Notes under the pieces: model-generated
Databases searched by the model: none
What the model was told of the DNA's origin: nothing
Seen by the model: the letters and a program-made list of their open reading frames with translations, nothing else
Program-made: the position numbers and the translations under genes
Part shown: piece after piece, positions 22,805-28,992 of the stretch
Position numbering within the stretch: position 1 is the first letter of the stretch
Layout: every line of letters begins with the position of its first letter
IMG/VR virus record: IMGVR_UViG_3300032160_000019
Coordinates: 1 to 40,658 of that record
DNA from: a virus
DNA: 40,658 bases
Strand: one strand, 5' to 3'

Positions 22805-23277
22805 CGCGCACCTCCCGCGGCCCGCTCGAGGACCTTGAGGTGGCGCCGCAGGGTCGCGGCGGTCTCCGGGTGCGACTCCTGGAGCCAGTCGGCGATCCCG
22901 CCGATAGCCCCGACCGAGACGCCGGCCCACGGGCGACGATAGCCGCGCCGTCCAGAACCGTTGCGGGAAAGCATGGCCTCGTCGCGGTCGATGAACGTCG
23001 CGGGGTCGCGGGCGCCCAGAAAGCAAGCCTGCTTGGCCAGCTCGTCGATGCGGTCCGCAAGCCATCGGCTGCGCTCGTCGTCGAGCAGCGCCGCCTGGCG
23101 GGCCTTCTCGGCGAGCCAATCGGCGAAGGGTAGGTCCTGGGGGAGGAAGCTCTCGAGGTTGACGGCGACGATCGACTCGAGGTCGGTGGCCGTGGGCTGG
23201 TAGTCGGCCGGCGGCTCGTCGGCCAGGTCGAAGTCTTCGGGCACGATTGACGTGGTCACGGGGCATGGTAGAGTCAT
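22801..23277 (-). CDS. Helical early protein, function unknown
   Basis: 158 residues. It has an acidic N-terminus (IVPEDFDLADEPPADY), then long helices (FADWLAEKARQAALLDDERS, RWLADRIDELAKQACF) and a C-terminal helical segment (HPETAATLRRHLKVLERA). An AGGAG lies 11 bp upstream of the ATG. The stem-loop at 23310 is in its leader. Coupled by ATGA to the double zinc-ribbon gene. Confidence 0.6.
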   Translation of the reverse strand: MTLPCPVTTSIVPEDFDLADEPPADYQPTATDLESIVAVNLESFLPQDLPFADWLAEKARQAALLDDERSRWLADRIDELAKQACFLGARDPATFIDRDEAMLSRNGSGRRGYRRPWAGVSVGAIGGIADWLQESHPETAATLRRHLKVLERAAGGAR

Positions 23278-23309
23278 AGGTGATGCTCCTGGGAATGGGG
23301 CTCATGTGG

Positions 23310-23345
23310 GGGCCGTCAGGTGTTCCAGACCTGGCGGCCCTTTTT
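23310..23345 (+). terminator. Hairpin followed by T5 on the plus strand
   Basis: GGGCCGTCAGGT with ACCTGGCGGCCC (one G-U pair), loop GTTCCAG, then TTTTT. The orientation is rightward, although neighbouring genes read leftward. It would stop antisense transcripts, or it is a leader structure for the gene at 23277 when read leftward. Confidence 0.6.
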
Positions 23346-23386
23346 CGTGCGATGGCCGGAATGCCCGGCCTCGAGGTAAGTACGGG

Positions 23387-23704
23387 TCAGTCTTGGGGAG
23401 CGGCCGCCGTGTGGCCGCTACGCATCATCTGCGCCTTGGCGATCCAACGGTCGAGGCTCACCTCGCGGTCCGTCTTCGCCTGGCGGGCCTGCGGGGTCGA
23501 GGCGTACGGATGATCCGCCAGCCAGCGCGTCAGCTCGACGATGTGCCGGTCGGCCTCGGTAGCGTCGTTCACAGGGATGTCCCATCCCTGATTCATGGTC
23601 ACCAGCGCGTGAGCGATGGTCCAGCAGCGCTGGGCGTCGTGGAACTGTCCGTCGGTGCGCATCTCGCCGCAATGAGAGCAGGTCAGGGTCGTGGTCGCGT
23701 TCAT
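23387..23704 (-). CDS. Early protein with an N-terminal zinc knuckle
   Basis: 105 residues. TLTCSHCGEMRTDG holds one CxxC and HDAQRCW a further Cys, a possible zinc site. The rest is helical (EADRHIVELTRWLADH, REVSLDRWIAKAQMM). The ribosome site GAGGAGA lies 8 bp upstream. It is the second gene read from the early leftward promoter. Function is unknown. Confidence 0.6.
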   Translation of the reverse strand: MNATTTLTCSHCGEMRTDGQFHDAQRCWTIAHALVTMNQGWDIPVNDATEADRHIVELTRWLADHPYASTPQARQAKTDREVSLDRWIAKAQMMRSGHTAAAPQD

Positions 23705-23759
23705 CTCAGGTCTCCTCTCAGGGTTGGGAAAGCGGCCCCGTCCCCGGGGCCCGGTTGGG

Positions 23760-23948
23760 TCAGGAATTGCGGATGTCGGCGTTGCGGTCGAGCACCCGCT
23801 TGTGCTCGGCCAGGTCCTCGGCCTGCTGCTTGAGCGTCATCCGGCACTTGTTCGCGAGGCCGGGAAAGACCTGCTCGTGCTCAAAACGAATCGCCTGACG
23901 CTCTTCACGAGTGAGCGTCAACGGGTGGCATTTGAAAGCAGCGGTCAT
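23760..23948 (-). CDS. First gene of the early leftward operon, small helical protein
   Basis: 62 residues, charged and helical (TREERQAIRFEHEQVF, LKQQAEDLAEHKRVL), with two Cys. GAGGAGAC precedes the ATG. It is the gene closest to the promoter at 24016-24044, the position of early phage regulators or anti-host proteins. No family is recognised. Confidence 0.6.
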   Translation of the reverse strand: MTAAFKCHPLTLTREERQAIRFEHEQVFPGLANKCRMTLKQQAEDLAEHKRVLDRNADIRNS

Positions 23949-24015
23949 CAGTGTCTCCTCTCGGGTTGACGGCCCTTTTCGTTGCGCGGGTCAGACGATC
24001 CGGCCCGATATTGGT

Positions 24016-24044
24016 ATCTTAGTCTCTCAGTCACTCAGAGTCAA
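24016..24044 (-). promoter_or_regulatory. Strong sigma70-like leftward early promoter
   Basis: On the minus strand: -35 TTGACT, a spacer of exactly 17 bp, -10 TAAGAT. The start would lie about 60 bp before the first leftward gene. The spacer holds repeated CTGAGTGACTGAGAG sequence that could be an operator. It faces the rightward gene at 24150, so the region is a divergent control region. Confidence 0.65.
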
Positions 24045-24058
24045 GTGGAAAATGCAAC

Positions 24059-24087
24059 TTGCCTTCTAGTGTCCAGGATACTACCAT
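24059..24087 (+). promoter_or_regulatory. Possible rightward early promoter (weak)
   Basis: TTGCCT, a 17-bp spacer, TACCAT, upstream of the ribbon-helix-helix gene at 24150. It matches the consensus at 4 of 6 positions in each box. It would be back-to-back with the leftward promoter, so the two could be controlled together. Confidence 0.35.
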
Positions 24088-24149
24088 TGCACTATGGAGC
24101 GGGCCATCGTGGCACCGTAGAATTTTAGCCTGGGTGACTGGAGATCATT

Positions 24150-24380
24150 ATGACTACTGGACTTGTGGACCCTCCTCTGATGACGAAGAGGAACGACGTG
24201 TCTGTCAAAATGGACGCAGAGGTGATTGCCGAGGCCAAGATGGTCGCGGCAAGTCGCAACGTGACCCTGGCCGAGTACCTCACCGAACTGGTGCGCGACC
24301 TGGTGCACCAGGACCTCGAGGACGAGATGACCCGCCGGGTTCCCCGTTCCAAGCGGAAGCCGAAAGGCGGCGACTCATGA
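24150..24380 (+). CDS. Ribbon-helix-helix-type DNA-binding protein, first gene of rightward early operon
   Basis: 76 residues. The core DVSVKMDAEVIAEAKMVAAS followed by NVTLAEYLTELVRDLV has the strand-helix-helix pattern of CopG/Arc-like proteins and of plasmid antitoxins. Ribosome site GGAG precedes ATG 24150; ATG 24180 is an alternative. It faces the leftward early operon across 200 bp, so it is the best candidate here for a lysogeny or early repressor, but it could also be a toxin-less antitoxin. It overlaps the next gene by ATGA. Confidence 0.6.
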   Translation: MTTGLVDPPLMTKRNDVSVKMDAEVIAEAKMVAASRNVTLAEYLTELVRDLVHQDLEDEMTRRVPRSKRKPKGGDS

Positions 24381-24607
24381 TGAACACTCCCGAGGGCCGC
24401 AGGTTCGCTATGGACATGACCTGGGCGCCGGGGCGGGCGGAACTGAAAATCGACGGGCGTACGGCCTGCGGCTGCGGCTGCGGCAAGCCGGCGCGAGTCG
24501 AGTTCTCTCTGTGCGGCCACACGGTCGCAATCATCAGTCCGGCCGCGGTGGATGCGGCGATCGAGACGCTGCAGAAGGCAAGGCGGAAATTGTGGGGTGA
24601 GCCATGA
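24377..24607 (+). CDS. Small cysteine-rich early protein
   Basis: 76 residues with CGCGCG followed by a later Cys-His (FSLCGHTVA), spaced so that a zinc site is possible. The C-terminal helix is AVDAAIETLQKARRKLWG. ATGA overlaps at both ends make it part of a tight operon with its neighbours. Function is unknown. Confidence 0.6.
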   Translation: MMNTPEGRRFAMDMTWAPGRAELKIDGRTACGCGCGKPARVEFSLCGHTVAIISPAAVDAAIETLQKARRKLWGEP

Positions 24608-24789
24608 GCGAGGAGGCTTTCATCGACCTGGTGCGCCGGCTGCGAGTGGCGCAACGGCACTGGTTCACGTACAAGGACGTGGAATCGCTCCGGCGGGCCA
24701 AACAACTCGAGCGCGAGGTCGATCGCTGGCTCGAGCGCGAAGGCGGCCCGCGGGCCGCGCCGTGGCTGTTCGATCAGAAGAACGTCTAA
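24604..24789 (+). CDS. Small helical early protein
   Basis: 61 residues, charged and helical (FIDLVRRLRVAQRHWFTYKD, SLRRAKQLEREVDRWLER). Coupled to the previous gene by ATGA. No motif is seen. Confidence 0.55.
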   Translation: MSEEAFIDLVRRLRVAQRHWFTYKDVESLRRAKQLEREVDRWLEREGGPRAAPWLFDQKNV

Positions 24790-24790
24790 C

Positions 24791-24826
24791 CACGGAAAGC
24801 ACGGAAGGACACGGAAAACGGAAACC
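24791..24826. repeat. CACGGAA tandem repeat, intergenic
   Basis: CACGGAAAG, CACGGAAGGA, CACGGAAAA, CGGAAAC in tandem (9-10-bp spacing) fill the gap between 24789 and 24831. This is a third simple repeat family, which I associate with planctomycete intergenic DNA. The last unit may double as the ribosome site region of the gene at 24831. Confidence 0.65.
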
Positions 24827-24830
24827 ATCA

Positions 24831-25124
24831 ATGAGCATTGAAAAGAGTTTGGGTTCGTGCTGTTGTTGCGGTGATACGCGGAAAGTGCGGAACATCGTCA
24901 TGCTGCCGCGCGTGGCGCCGGTACCAGGCACCGGCTGGGGATGCGTGGTCTGCGGCCTGCCGAACGATGGCGCGGTATTCGCGGCGTGTGATCGTTGTGT
25001 GCACGCCGAGGCCCGACCCCGCGAGGTGGTCTTCGGGTTCGCATCCGATAGGGCGCGGGTGCCGATCGAATCGCTGTCAGCCGAACCATTCGAGCATCGA
25101 CAGGGTTACCACGAGGATGACTAA
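24831..25124 (+). CDS. Conserved phage zinc-ribbon protein
   Basis: 97 residues. Cysteine pairs are CCCCG (GSCCCCGDTRKVRN), CVVCG (GWGCVVCGLP) and CDRC (AACDRCVHA). The middle motif VMLPRVAPVPGTGWGCVVCG matches a small zinc-binding family that is very common in phage genomes and has unknown function. It probably holds one or two zinc ions. The stop overlaps the next start (TAATG). Confidence 0.7.
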   Translation: MSIEKSLGSCCCCGDTRKVRNIVMLPRVAPVPGTGWGCVVCGLPNDGAVFAACDRCVHAEARPREVVFGFASDRARVPIESLSAEPFEHRQGYHEDD

Positions 25125-25426
25125 TGTCCCGCTCCGGACCGCGCACTCCGACGATCGAGGCCCGCATCCTGGCCGCGCTGCGGATCGAGCGCCGCCGGGG
25201 CGGCGGCCCGCTGACCGTCGCCGAGCTGCACAACCGGCCGGGGCTGACCGGGCGGCGGTCGCCGGAGATCGCCGAGGCGTGCGAGCGGCTGGTCGACCGC
25301 GGCGACGTGGTGCCGGGGTGGCGGCGAGTGCGATTCGTCGGCGCGTGCTGGACCTACCGGCTGACGGGCGAGCTCGAACCCTCATGTCCGCCCGAGCGGA
25401 CGCCGATATCCATCGCGAGGGAGTGA
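25124..25426 (+). CDS. Winged-helix-like DNA-binding protein
   Basis: 100 residues. A helix-turn-helix arrangement lies at residues 12-62 (IEARILAALRIERRRG, LTVAELHNRPGLTGRRSPEI, AEACERLVDRGDVV), followed by a wing-like hairpin (GWRRVRFVGACWTYRL). It resembles DNA-dependent regulators that decide between alternatives at a site. Its place in the rightward early operon fits a regulatory role. No specific family name is claimed. Confidence 0.55.
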   Translation: MSRSGPRTPTIEARILAALRIERRRGGGPLTVAELHNRPGLTGRRSPEIAEACERLVDRGDVVPGWRRVRFVGACWTYRLTGELEPSCPPERTPISIARE

Positions 25427-25458
25427 GTGAGCCCCGACCACCGCGAGGGAGTGAGCCC

Positions 25459-25719
25459 GTGTCCAAGTCCTACAGTCTGCCAGGTCCCAAGACCGTCCGC
25501 CTTTCCGTGCCCATACCCGTGGGCGACCACGCCAGGTTGTGCGGCCTCGCCGCGCTCCGCCAGGTCGACCGCGCGAGTCTCGCGGCGCGGTTCATCCACA
25601 TCGGCTTGCGTGGTGTCGTGTTGAAAGGTCCCGAGAACAGGGACTCGGAGACCGATGAGACGGTAGAATCGGAGCCGACTCTCGCGGCTGGGCAAAATGG
25701 CCGGCTGCCGCGCGCCTGA
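25459..25719 (+). CDS. Small DNA-binding-like protein (GTG start)
   Basis: 86 residues from GTG 25459, which has GAGGGAG upstream. An ATG at 25384 would add 25 residues and overlap the previous gene. The core KTVRLSVPIPVGDHARLCGL and LRQVDRASLAARFIHIGLRG resembles ribbon-helix-helix proteins. The sequence before it has a direct repeat CGCGAGGGAGTGAG (25416 and 25442). The C-terminus is acidic. Confidence 0.5.
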   Translation: MSKSYSLPGPKTVRLSVPIPVGDHARLCGLAALRQVDRASLAARFIHIGLRGVVLKGPENRDSETDETVESEPTLAAGQNGRLPRA

Positions 25720-25764
25720 GAGGGGCTCCTTACTTCGAAGCAGGGGAGGGCAGGGGGGGGGACC

Positions 25765-25995
25765 GTGGATATCCAACCAGGCACCCTGGTGCGCGACGCC
25801 GACGGCTACTATGCCGTCGTGCTGGCGGCCTATGCCAACGGCGACCTCGAGCTGTTTATTTCCAATGGAGTGAGGACCCTCGCGGGCGCTCACACAGTCA
25901 CGCCCCTGGGCCTGAGGGCCGGCGACCCGGCGGACCCGCCGGCCTCGTTCGCCGAGATCCTCGACCCGAGGAGGTGGTTGGGACGGCAACCATGA
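25765..25995 (+). CDS. Small beta-rich early protein (GTG start)
   Basis: 76 residues. The N-terminus looks like a small SH3/Tudor-like barrel (PGTLVRDADGYYAVVLAAYA, NGDLELFI). GTG 25765 follows a very G-rich ribosome region (GGGGAGGG..GGGGGGGG). The C-terminus is a short helix (FAEILDPRRWLG). It overlaps the next gene by ATGA. Confidence 0.55.
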   Translation: MDIQPGTLVRDADGYYAVVLAAYANGDLELFISNGVRTLAGAHTVTPLGLRAGDPADPPASFAEILDPRRWLGRQP

Positions 25996-26231
25996 TTTTC
26001 ATCCTCGAGCTGGTCTGTGGGGACGGGCACTGTCTCGAGTCCATCGCATGGGACGACGAGACGCACACAGAGATGCACGCGGCGTACGGTCTCGGTCTGC
26101 TGGCGCTGCCCACGCTCCCGGTGTGTAGGATCTGCCACTCGACCTCGACCCTCCTCCGCAACCTGCCGACGACGTTCACCTCGCTCGAGCAAGCGGCCCG
26201 GTCGCGGGAAGGGTGCCAAGTTCTTCAATAG
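25992..26231 (+). CDS. Last gene of the rightward early operon
   Basis: 79 residues. FILELVCGDGHCLESIAWDD near the N-terminus and LPVCRICHSTSTL in the middle give four Cys and a His that could bind zinc. Its stop, TAG 26229-26231, spans the edge of repeat copy 8 (TTCAATAGTGGCG), so the native C-terminus may have been replaced. ATGA overlap with the previous gene. Confidence 0.55.
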   Translation: MIFILELVCGDGHCLESIAWDDETHTEMHAAYGLGLLALPTLPVCRICHSTSTLLRNLPTTFTSLEQAARSREGCQVLQ

Positions 26232-26423
26232 TGGCGTCGCTCGCTGCGCTCGCTAGTGGCGAGTTGAGAGTGGCGAGAGAATCGAATTCTCCTTGCTCGC
26301 CACTCGCCACTCGCCACTCGCCACTATTGGAGCCACTCGCCACTCGCCACTCGCCACTATTGGAGCCACTCGCCACTCGCCACTCGCCACTCGCCACTCG
26401 CAACTATTCCGAGCCACTATTGG
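26230..26423. repeat. Heptamer element, copy 8 (compound)
   Basis: It starts with AGTGGCGTCGCTCGCTGCGC and continues to GCGAGTTGAGAGTGGCGAG, then loop AATCGAATTCTCCTTG, then several blocks of inverted ACTCGCC heptamers separated by TATTGGAGC. The first 59 bp match copy 10 (38562-38620) with one difference. It is the longest array and lies between the rightward operon and the terminators. Confidence 0.9.
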
Positions 26424-26429
26424 CGCGCG

Positions 26430-26462
26430 AAAACCCCCCGGCCAGAACGACTGGACGGGGGG
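26430..26462 (-). terminator. Leftward terminator 1
   Basis: CCCCCCG.CCAG with CTGG.CGGGGGG (one mismatch), loop AACGA. On the minus strand the stem is followed by TTTT. It belongs to a set of three that face leftward transcription from the recombinase/GIY-YIG genes. Confidence 0.65.
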
Positions 26463-26513
26463 AAAAGGCGACTGATCTCCGGTACAGACAGTCTATCGCG
26501 CCTCGGGCCGCGC

Positions 26514-26544
26514 GCAAAAGAGCCCGGAGCAACAAGCCCCGGGC
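26514..26544 (-). terminator. Leftward terminator 2
   Basis: GCCCGG with CCGGGC, loop of 11 bases, followed on the minus strand by TCTTTTG. It shares the flanking sequence GCGCGCAAA with terminator 3. Confidence 0.55.
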
Positions 26545-26599
26545 ATGGAACTCACCGTAGCGCATCCCCACAAAGCATATCGCGCGGCCGCCCCGCGCG

Positions 26600-26631
26600 C
26601 AAAGAAAGACCCGGGAGCACACCTCCCGGGC
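26600..26631 (-). terminator. Leftward terminator 3
   Basis: CCCGGGAG with CTCCCGGG, perfect 8 bp, loop CACAC; the minus strand continues TCTTTCTTTG. It is the first terminator met by transcripts from 27703 leftwards. Confidence 0.65.
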
Positions 26632-26663
26632 TTGGGTTAGCAGTCTCGTCAGCGCCCTTGAGT

Positions 26664-26756
26664 CTACCGCCCGGGGTCGTCCGCACCAAGACGGTCCATG
26701 GCGCGCTCGATATCGCCCTCGGACGGAGTGACCCTTAACCGCGAGCGATATTCCAT
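26664..26756 (-). CDS. 30-aa peptide after the GIY-YIG gene (tentative)
   Basis: An ATG inside the 3' end of the GIY-YIG gene opens a 30-codon frame (EYRSRLRVTPSEGDIERAMD) that stops just before terminator 3. Composition is gene-like but the length is too short for confidence. It may be only the 3' untranslated region. Confidence 0.25.
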   Translation of the reverse strand: MEYRSRLRVTPSEGDIERAMDRLGADDPGR

Positions 26757-27118
26757 GGCGGTCGGTGTATCTGAAGTAGCATGCTCTCGACCGTGGCGAG
26801 CTGGTATTGCGGCAATTCGATGTAGTGCAGCATCACGTCGCCCTGGTCGAGCGCATCCTCGAATCGGCGATGATTCTGAGGCACCAAGGGGGCTAATCGA
26901 TGGGGCATCCAGCGCTGCCGGATGTTGGTTGCCTTGCCAATATACAGCAATCCGCATGCTTCGCTACGAAGAAAATAAACGCCCGACGTGGCTAACGGCA
27001 AATGTTCGGCGAACTTTTCACAGTCCATGCGGACACCGGGCAGACGCTCGATGTCGAGAAGTTCGAGTTCGGCCTTGAGTCGGGATAAAAGCCGACTGAT
27101 TTCATCGCCGTTGACCAT
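26735..27118 (-). CDS. GIY-YIG family endonuclease-like protein
   Basis: 127 residues. The GIY-YIG core is present: GVYFLRSEA, then LLYIGKATNIRQRW with the conserved Arg, then His-Arg (PHRLAPL), and the metal-binding Glu with downstream Asn in ATVESMLLQIHRPPWN. The N-terminal 40 residues are helical (EISRLLSRLKAELELLDIER). It begins 3 bp after the recombinase stop, so the two are co-expressed. It may act in recombination, in exclusion of other phages, or in homing. It is intact by motif. Confidence 0.75.
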   Translation of the reverse strand: MVNGDEISRLLSRLKAELELLDIERLPGVRMDCEKFAEHLPLATSGVYFLRSEACGLLYIGKATNIRQRWMPHRLAPLVPQNHRRFEDALDQGDVMLHYIELPQYQLATVESMLLQIHRPPWNIARG

Positions 27119-27121
27119 CGC

Positions 27122-27703
27122 TCAGTCCTCGAAGAACCCACTGAACCGCCCCGGGGCGAGCTGGGTGTAAAGCACCGTGTGCTCGATCTTGACGTGCCCG
27201 AGGTAATCCTGGATCCGCCGGGTATCCAGGCCCTTGGTCGCGAGGTAATGGCCGCAGGCGTGCCTGAGCATATGCGGGTGAGCGGGAAAGCCAAGATCGG
27301 CCAGTTGGCCGGCGCGGGCTACGATCAGGTGGAACGACCGCTCTCCGAGCTTTCCCCCGTCCTCAGTGGTGAACACGAATCCCTTTCGAGTCTTCGCGCC
27401 GGGAAGTTTCTTCAGCGCGCGGATCTCCGTCTTGGTCAGCTCGTGCATGGCCGGCTTGCCGTGCTTGGCCCGCCTCATCTCGACCGCCGCCTTGTCCAGG
27501 TGGATCTGATCCCAGACCAGGTTCACCACCTCGGTGCAGCGGAGGCCGTGGCGGAACGCCAGGAGGATCATGGTCGAGTCGCGATGAGAACACCGCCCCA
27601 CCTTCTTCGCCGCCGTGATCATTCCCTTGACCTCCTGCTCGGTCAGCCAGTTGCGACCGGCCAGCGTATCGGTCTTCTGCTTGATCGGTGGAGACCCCTT
27701 CAT
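27122..27703 (-). CDS. Short tyrosine recombinase, FimB/FimE-like
   Basis: 193 residues from ATG 27703, which has GGAAAGG 8 bp upstream; an upstream ATG at 27757 is less likely. It is essentially a catalytic domain without a core-binding domain. Arg is in FRHGLRCTEVVNL, Lys in GKPAMHELTKTEIRA, His/Arg in HPHMLRHACGHYL, His in LGHVKIEHTVL, and Tyr in LYTQL. This size and layout resemble FimB/FimE inversion recombinases. It is a second recombinase beside int and may invert or excise a DNA segment or handle another attachment site. It is followed by the GIY-YIG gene. Confidence 0.8.
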   Translation of the reverse strand: MKGSPPIKQKTDTLAGRNWLTEQEVKGMITAAKKVGRCSHRDSTMILLAFRHGLRCTEVVNLVWDQIHLDKAAVEMRRAKHGKPAMHELTKTEIRALKKLPGAKTRKGFVFTTEDGGKLGERSFHLIVARAGQLADLGFPAHPHMLRHACGHYLATKGLDTRRIQDYLGHVKIEHTVLYTQLAPGRFSGFFED

Positions 27704-27786
27704 GACGACCTTTCCGAAAAAGTCCAAACATGTCTGAAAAGGGGAGGCCAGAAACACAGGAAAAACCGCGCTTTTCCGGGGCTAGT

Positions 27787-27812
27787 TTACCAGAAATGAC
27801 TATTTTCGGTAA
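27787..27812. promoter_or_regulatory. Imperfect palindrome with leftward promoter-like boxes
   Basis: TTACCAGAAAT and ATTTTCGGTAA form an 11-bp imperfect inverted repeat with loop GACT. On the minus strand, TTACCG and TAAACT are 17 bp apart and would direct transcription into the recombinase gene, with the palindrome covering both boxes. It could be an operator or a recombinase site. Confidence 0.45.
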
Positions 27813-27843
27813 GGTCCGTTTGACCGGTTTTCCCAGGGTTTAC

Positions 27844-27860
27844 GCGGGTTCGATCCCCTT
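27844..27860 (+). other. tRNA T-arm-like sequence (possible second att site)
   Basis: GCGGGTTCGATCCCC has the T-stem/T-loop form of a tRNA, but neither acceptor end nor anticodon arm is clear around it. It lies near the second recombinase. The rest of 27813-28034 holds no gene that I can support; a TATACT box lies at about 27968. Confidence 0.25.
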
Positions 27861-28034
27861 ATCTCAGCTTGCGCCATTCCCGCCCGAAGCGAATGTCCGC
27901 CGGTTGCCGCCCCCGGATTGCAACTGGATAGGAAAAAGGCTTGTTCTCCTTCGTCTGGCCGATGTCTTATACTCTGGGTGCCTGGTGCCTGGTTTTCCCG
28001 GACTGTGGTGTCACTCAACGGGAGGGAGCGAGCT

Positions 28035-28496
28035 TTGTGGCTCGATCATTCCCCCAACGTCCGAGCCTATCTGGTTGCCGTCGTCCTGGTTGCGGCAACC
28101 GTGGCAACCAAACTCATGGTCCTGGTGCCGCTGGTCGGCGGCGCCCCGATCGTGGTTGGGTTCCTCCTCCCGGTCACGCTCGCGGCCTGGTACGGCGGCA
28201 GGGGCCCGGGCCTGGCCGCGCTGGCCATGGCGGCAGTCGCCGAATCGCTGCTACTGTCGCCGGCGGGCTGGCCTGGCGATCATGCGATCGCCAACATCCT
28301 CCGCATATGCTTCATGATCGGGGAGGGTGTGGTCATCTGCGTCATGGCGGGCCAGCTTCACAAGGAGCGGATGTGCTGCTGGACGGTCGCCGAGCGGCTC
28401 GCCGAGCGGCTGAGGAAGTGGACACCCGCGGAGCGGCTGGACGCCCGGCGGGGCAGAGCGCCGGCGCCTGAAGTGGATGCCCGCGACGAAATCTAA
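28035..28496 (+). CDS. Orphan DUF4118 membrane protein (KdpD-type sensor module)
   Basis: 153 residues from TTG 28035, chosen because GGGAGGGAG lies 6 bp upstream. Four membrane helices at about 10-100 match the DUF4118 domain found in KdpD and many histidine kinases: LVAVVLVAATVATKLMV, GFLLPVTLAAWYGGRGPGLA, ALAMAAVAESLLLSPAGW, ANILRICFMIGEGVVICVM. The C-terminal tail is basic and helical but has no kinase core. In a phage this could be a truncated host sensor, a membrane-acting moron or a superinfection factor. It opens the long rightward transcription unit. Confidence 0.65.
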   Translation: MWLDHSPNVRAYLVAVVLVAATVATKLMVLVPLVGGAPIVVGFLLPVTLAAWYGGRGPGLAALAMAAVAESLLLSPAGWPGDHAIANILRICFMIGEGVVICVMAGQLHKERMCCWTVAERLAERLRKWTPAERLDARRGRAPAPEVDARDEI

Positions 28497-28533
28497 CCGG
28501 GTCGATGCCGACCCACCGACGAAGAGGAAAGCG

Positions 28534-28764
28534 ATGATTGCTCTCAGCATCCCGATCGGTCATGACGCCCACGCACGCGCGAGTGGGCGCCTCGGCTTGT
28601 GGCGCCCGTCTCCTTGCAAGCCCGTGCAGCCGTTCAGCCGGCTGCGCTACCAGCGCGCGGACGGCGAGCCGATGGAAATCCTGGTCTGGCTGCCCGGTCC
28701 GCACCCCGAGGACGCCGCTTGGTGGGAGGATCTGTCGGTCTGGGTGGTCGTCCGATCGGAATAG
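28534..28764 (+). CDS. Small protein before the sigma factor
   Basis: 76 residues. The C-terminal half is beta-rich (QRADGEPMEILVWLPGPHP, SVWVVVRSE). Ribosome site GAGGAAAG is good. Stop TAG 28762-28764 forms part of the fragmentary heptamer copy 9 (GAATAGTTGCGAG). No family is recognised. Confidence 0.55.
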   Translation: MIALSIPIGHDAHARASGRLGLWRPSPCKPVQPFSRLRYQRADGEPMEILVWLPGPHPEDAAWWEDLSVWVVVRSE

Positions 28765-28785
28765 TTGCGAGTGGCGAGTGGCGTT
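28763..28785. repeat. Heptamer element, copy 9 (fragment)
   Basis: AGTTGCGAGTGGCGAGTGGC only, no inverted arm. It starts inside the TAG stop codon of the gene at 28534. Confidence 0.7.
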
Positions 28786-28836
28786 GCGCGTTATCGGGGG
28801 CCTGACCGGCGAAAAGTTCAGGTCCACACTGGGTTT

Positions 28837-28969
28837 ATGCAACGATCCACGGATAAAGACTGATTCACTCGTTGCATCGTGTCGTATTCTAGCTAATTGA
28901 GGGACCGGGCTGATCCCTCGCTGTGATTGCGATGCTGCACGCCGCGCCGGGTTCTCCAACCGGCGCGGT
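28837..28969 (+). promoter_or_regulatory. Structured leader upstream of the sigma factor gene
   Basis: Three inverted repeats follow one another: ATGCAACGA with TCGTTGCAT (28837-28877), GAGGGA with TCCCTC (28899-28919), and CCGCGCCGG.TT with AACCGGCGCGG (28942-28969, loop CTCC). No coding frame of useful length is present. The arrangement suggests an attenuator, an operator region or a small RNA. The last hairpin ends 24 bp before the ATG at 28993. Confidence 0.45.
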
Positions 28970-28992
28970 CTTTGCCACATGACGAGGTGGTC

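Noticed and set aside
26230-26423. CRISPR array
   Set aside because: Repeat units are 7 bp in tandem with inverted arms, without unique spacers of constant length and without cas genes.
26404-26622. Minus-strand frame of 72 codons
   Set aside because: It runs through two terminator hairpins and has no ribosome site.
27730-28317. Plus-strand frame of 195 codons before the DUF4118 gene
   Set aside because: It runs over the palindrome and the tRNA-like sequence and then overlaps the DUF4118 gene in another frame; no domain is seen.
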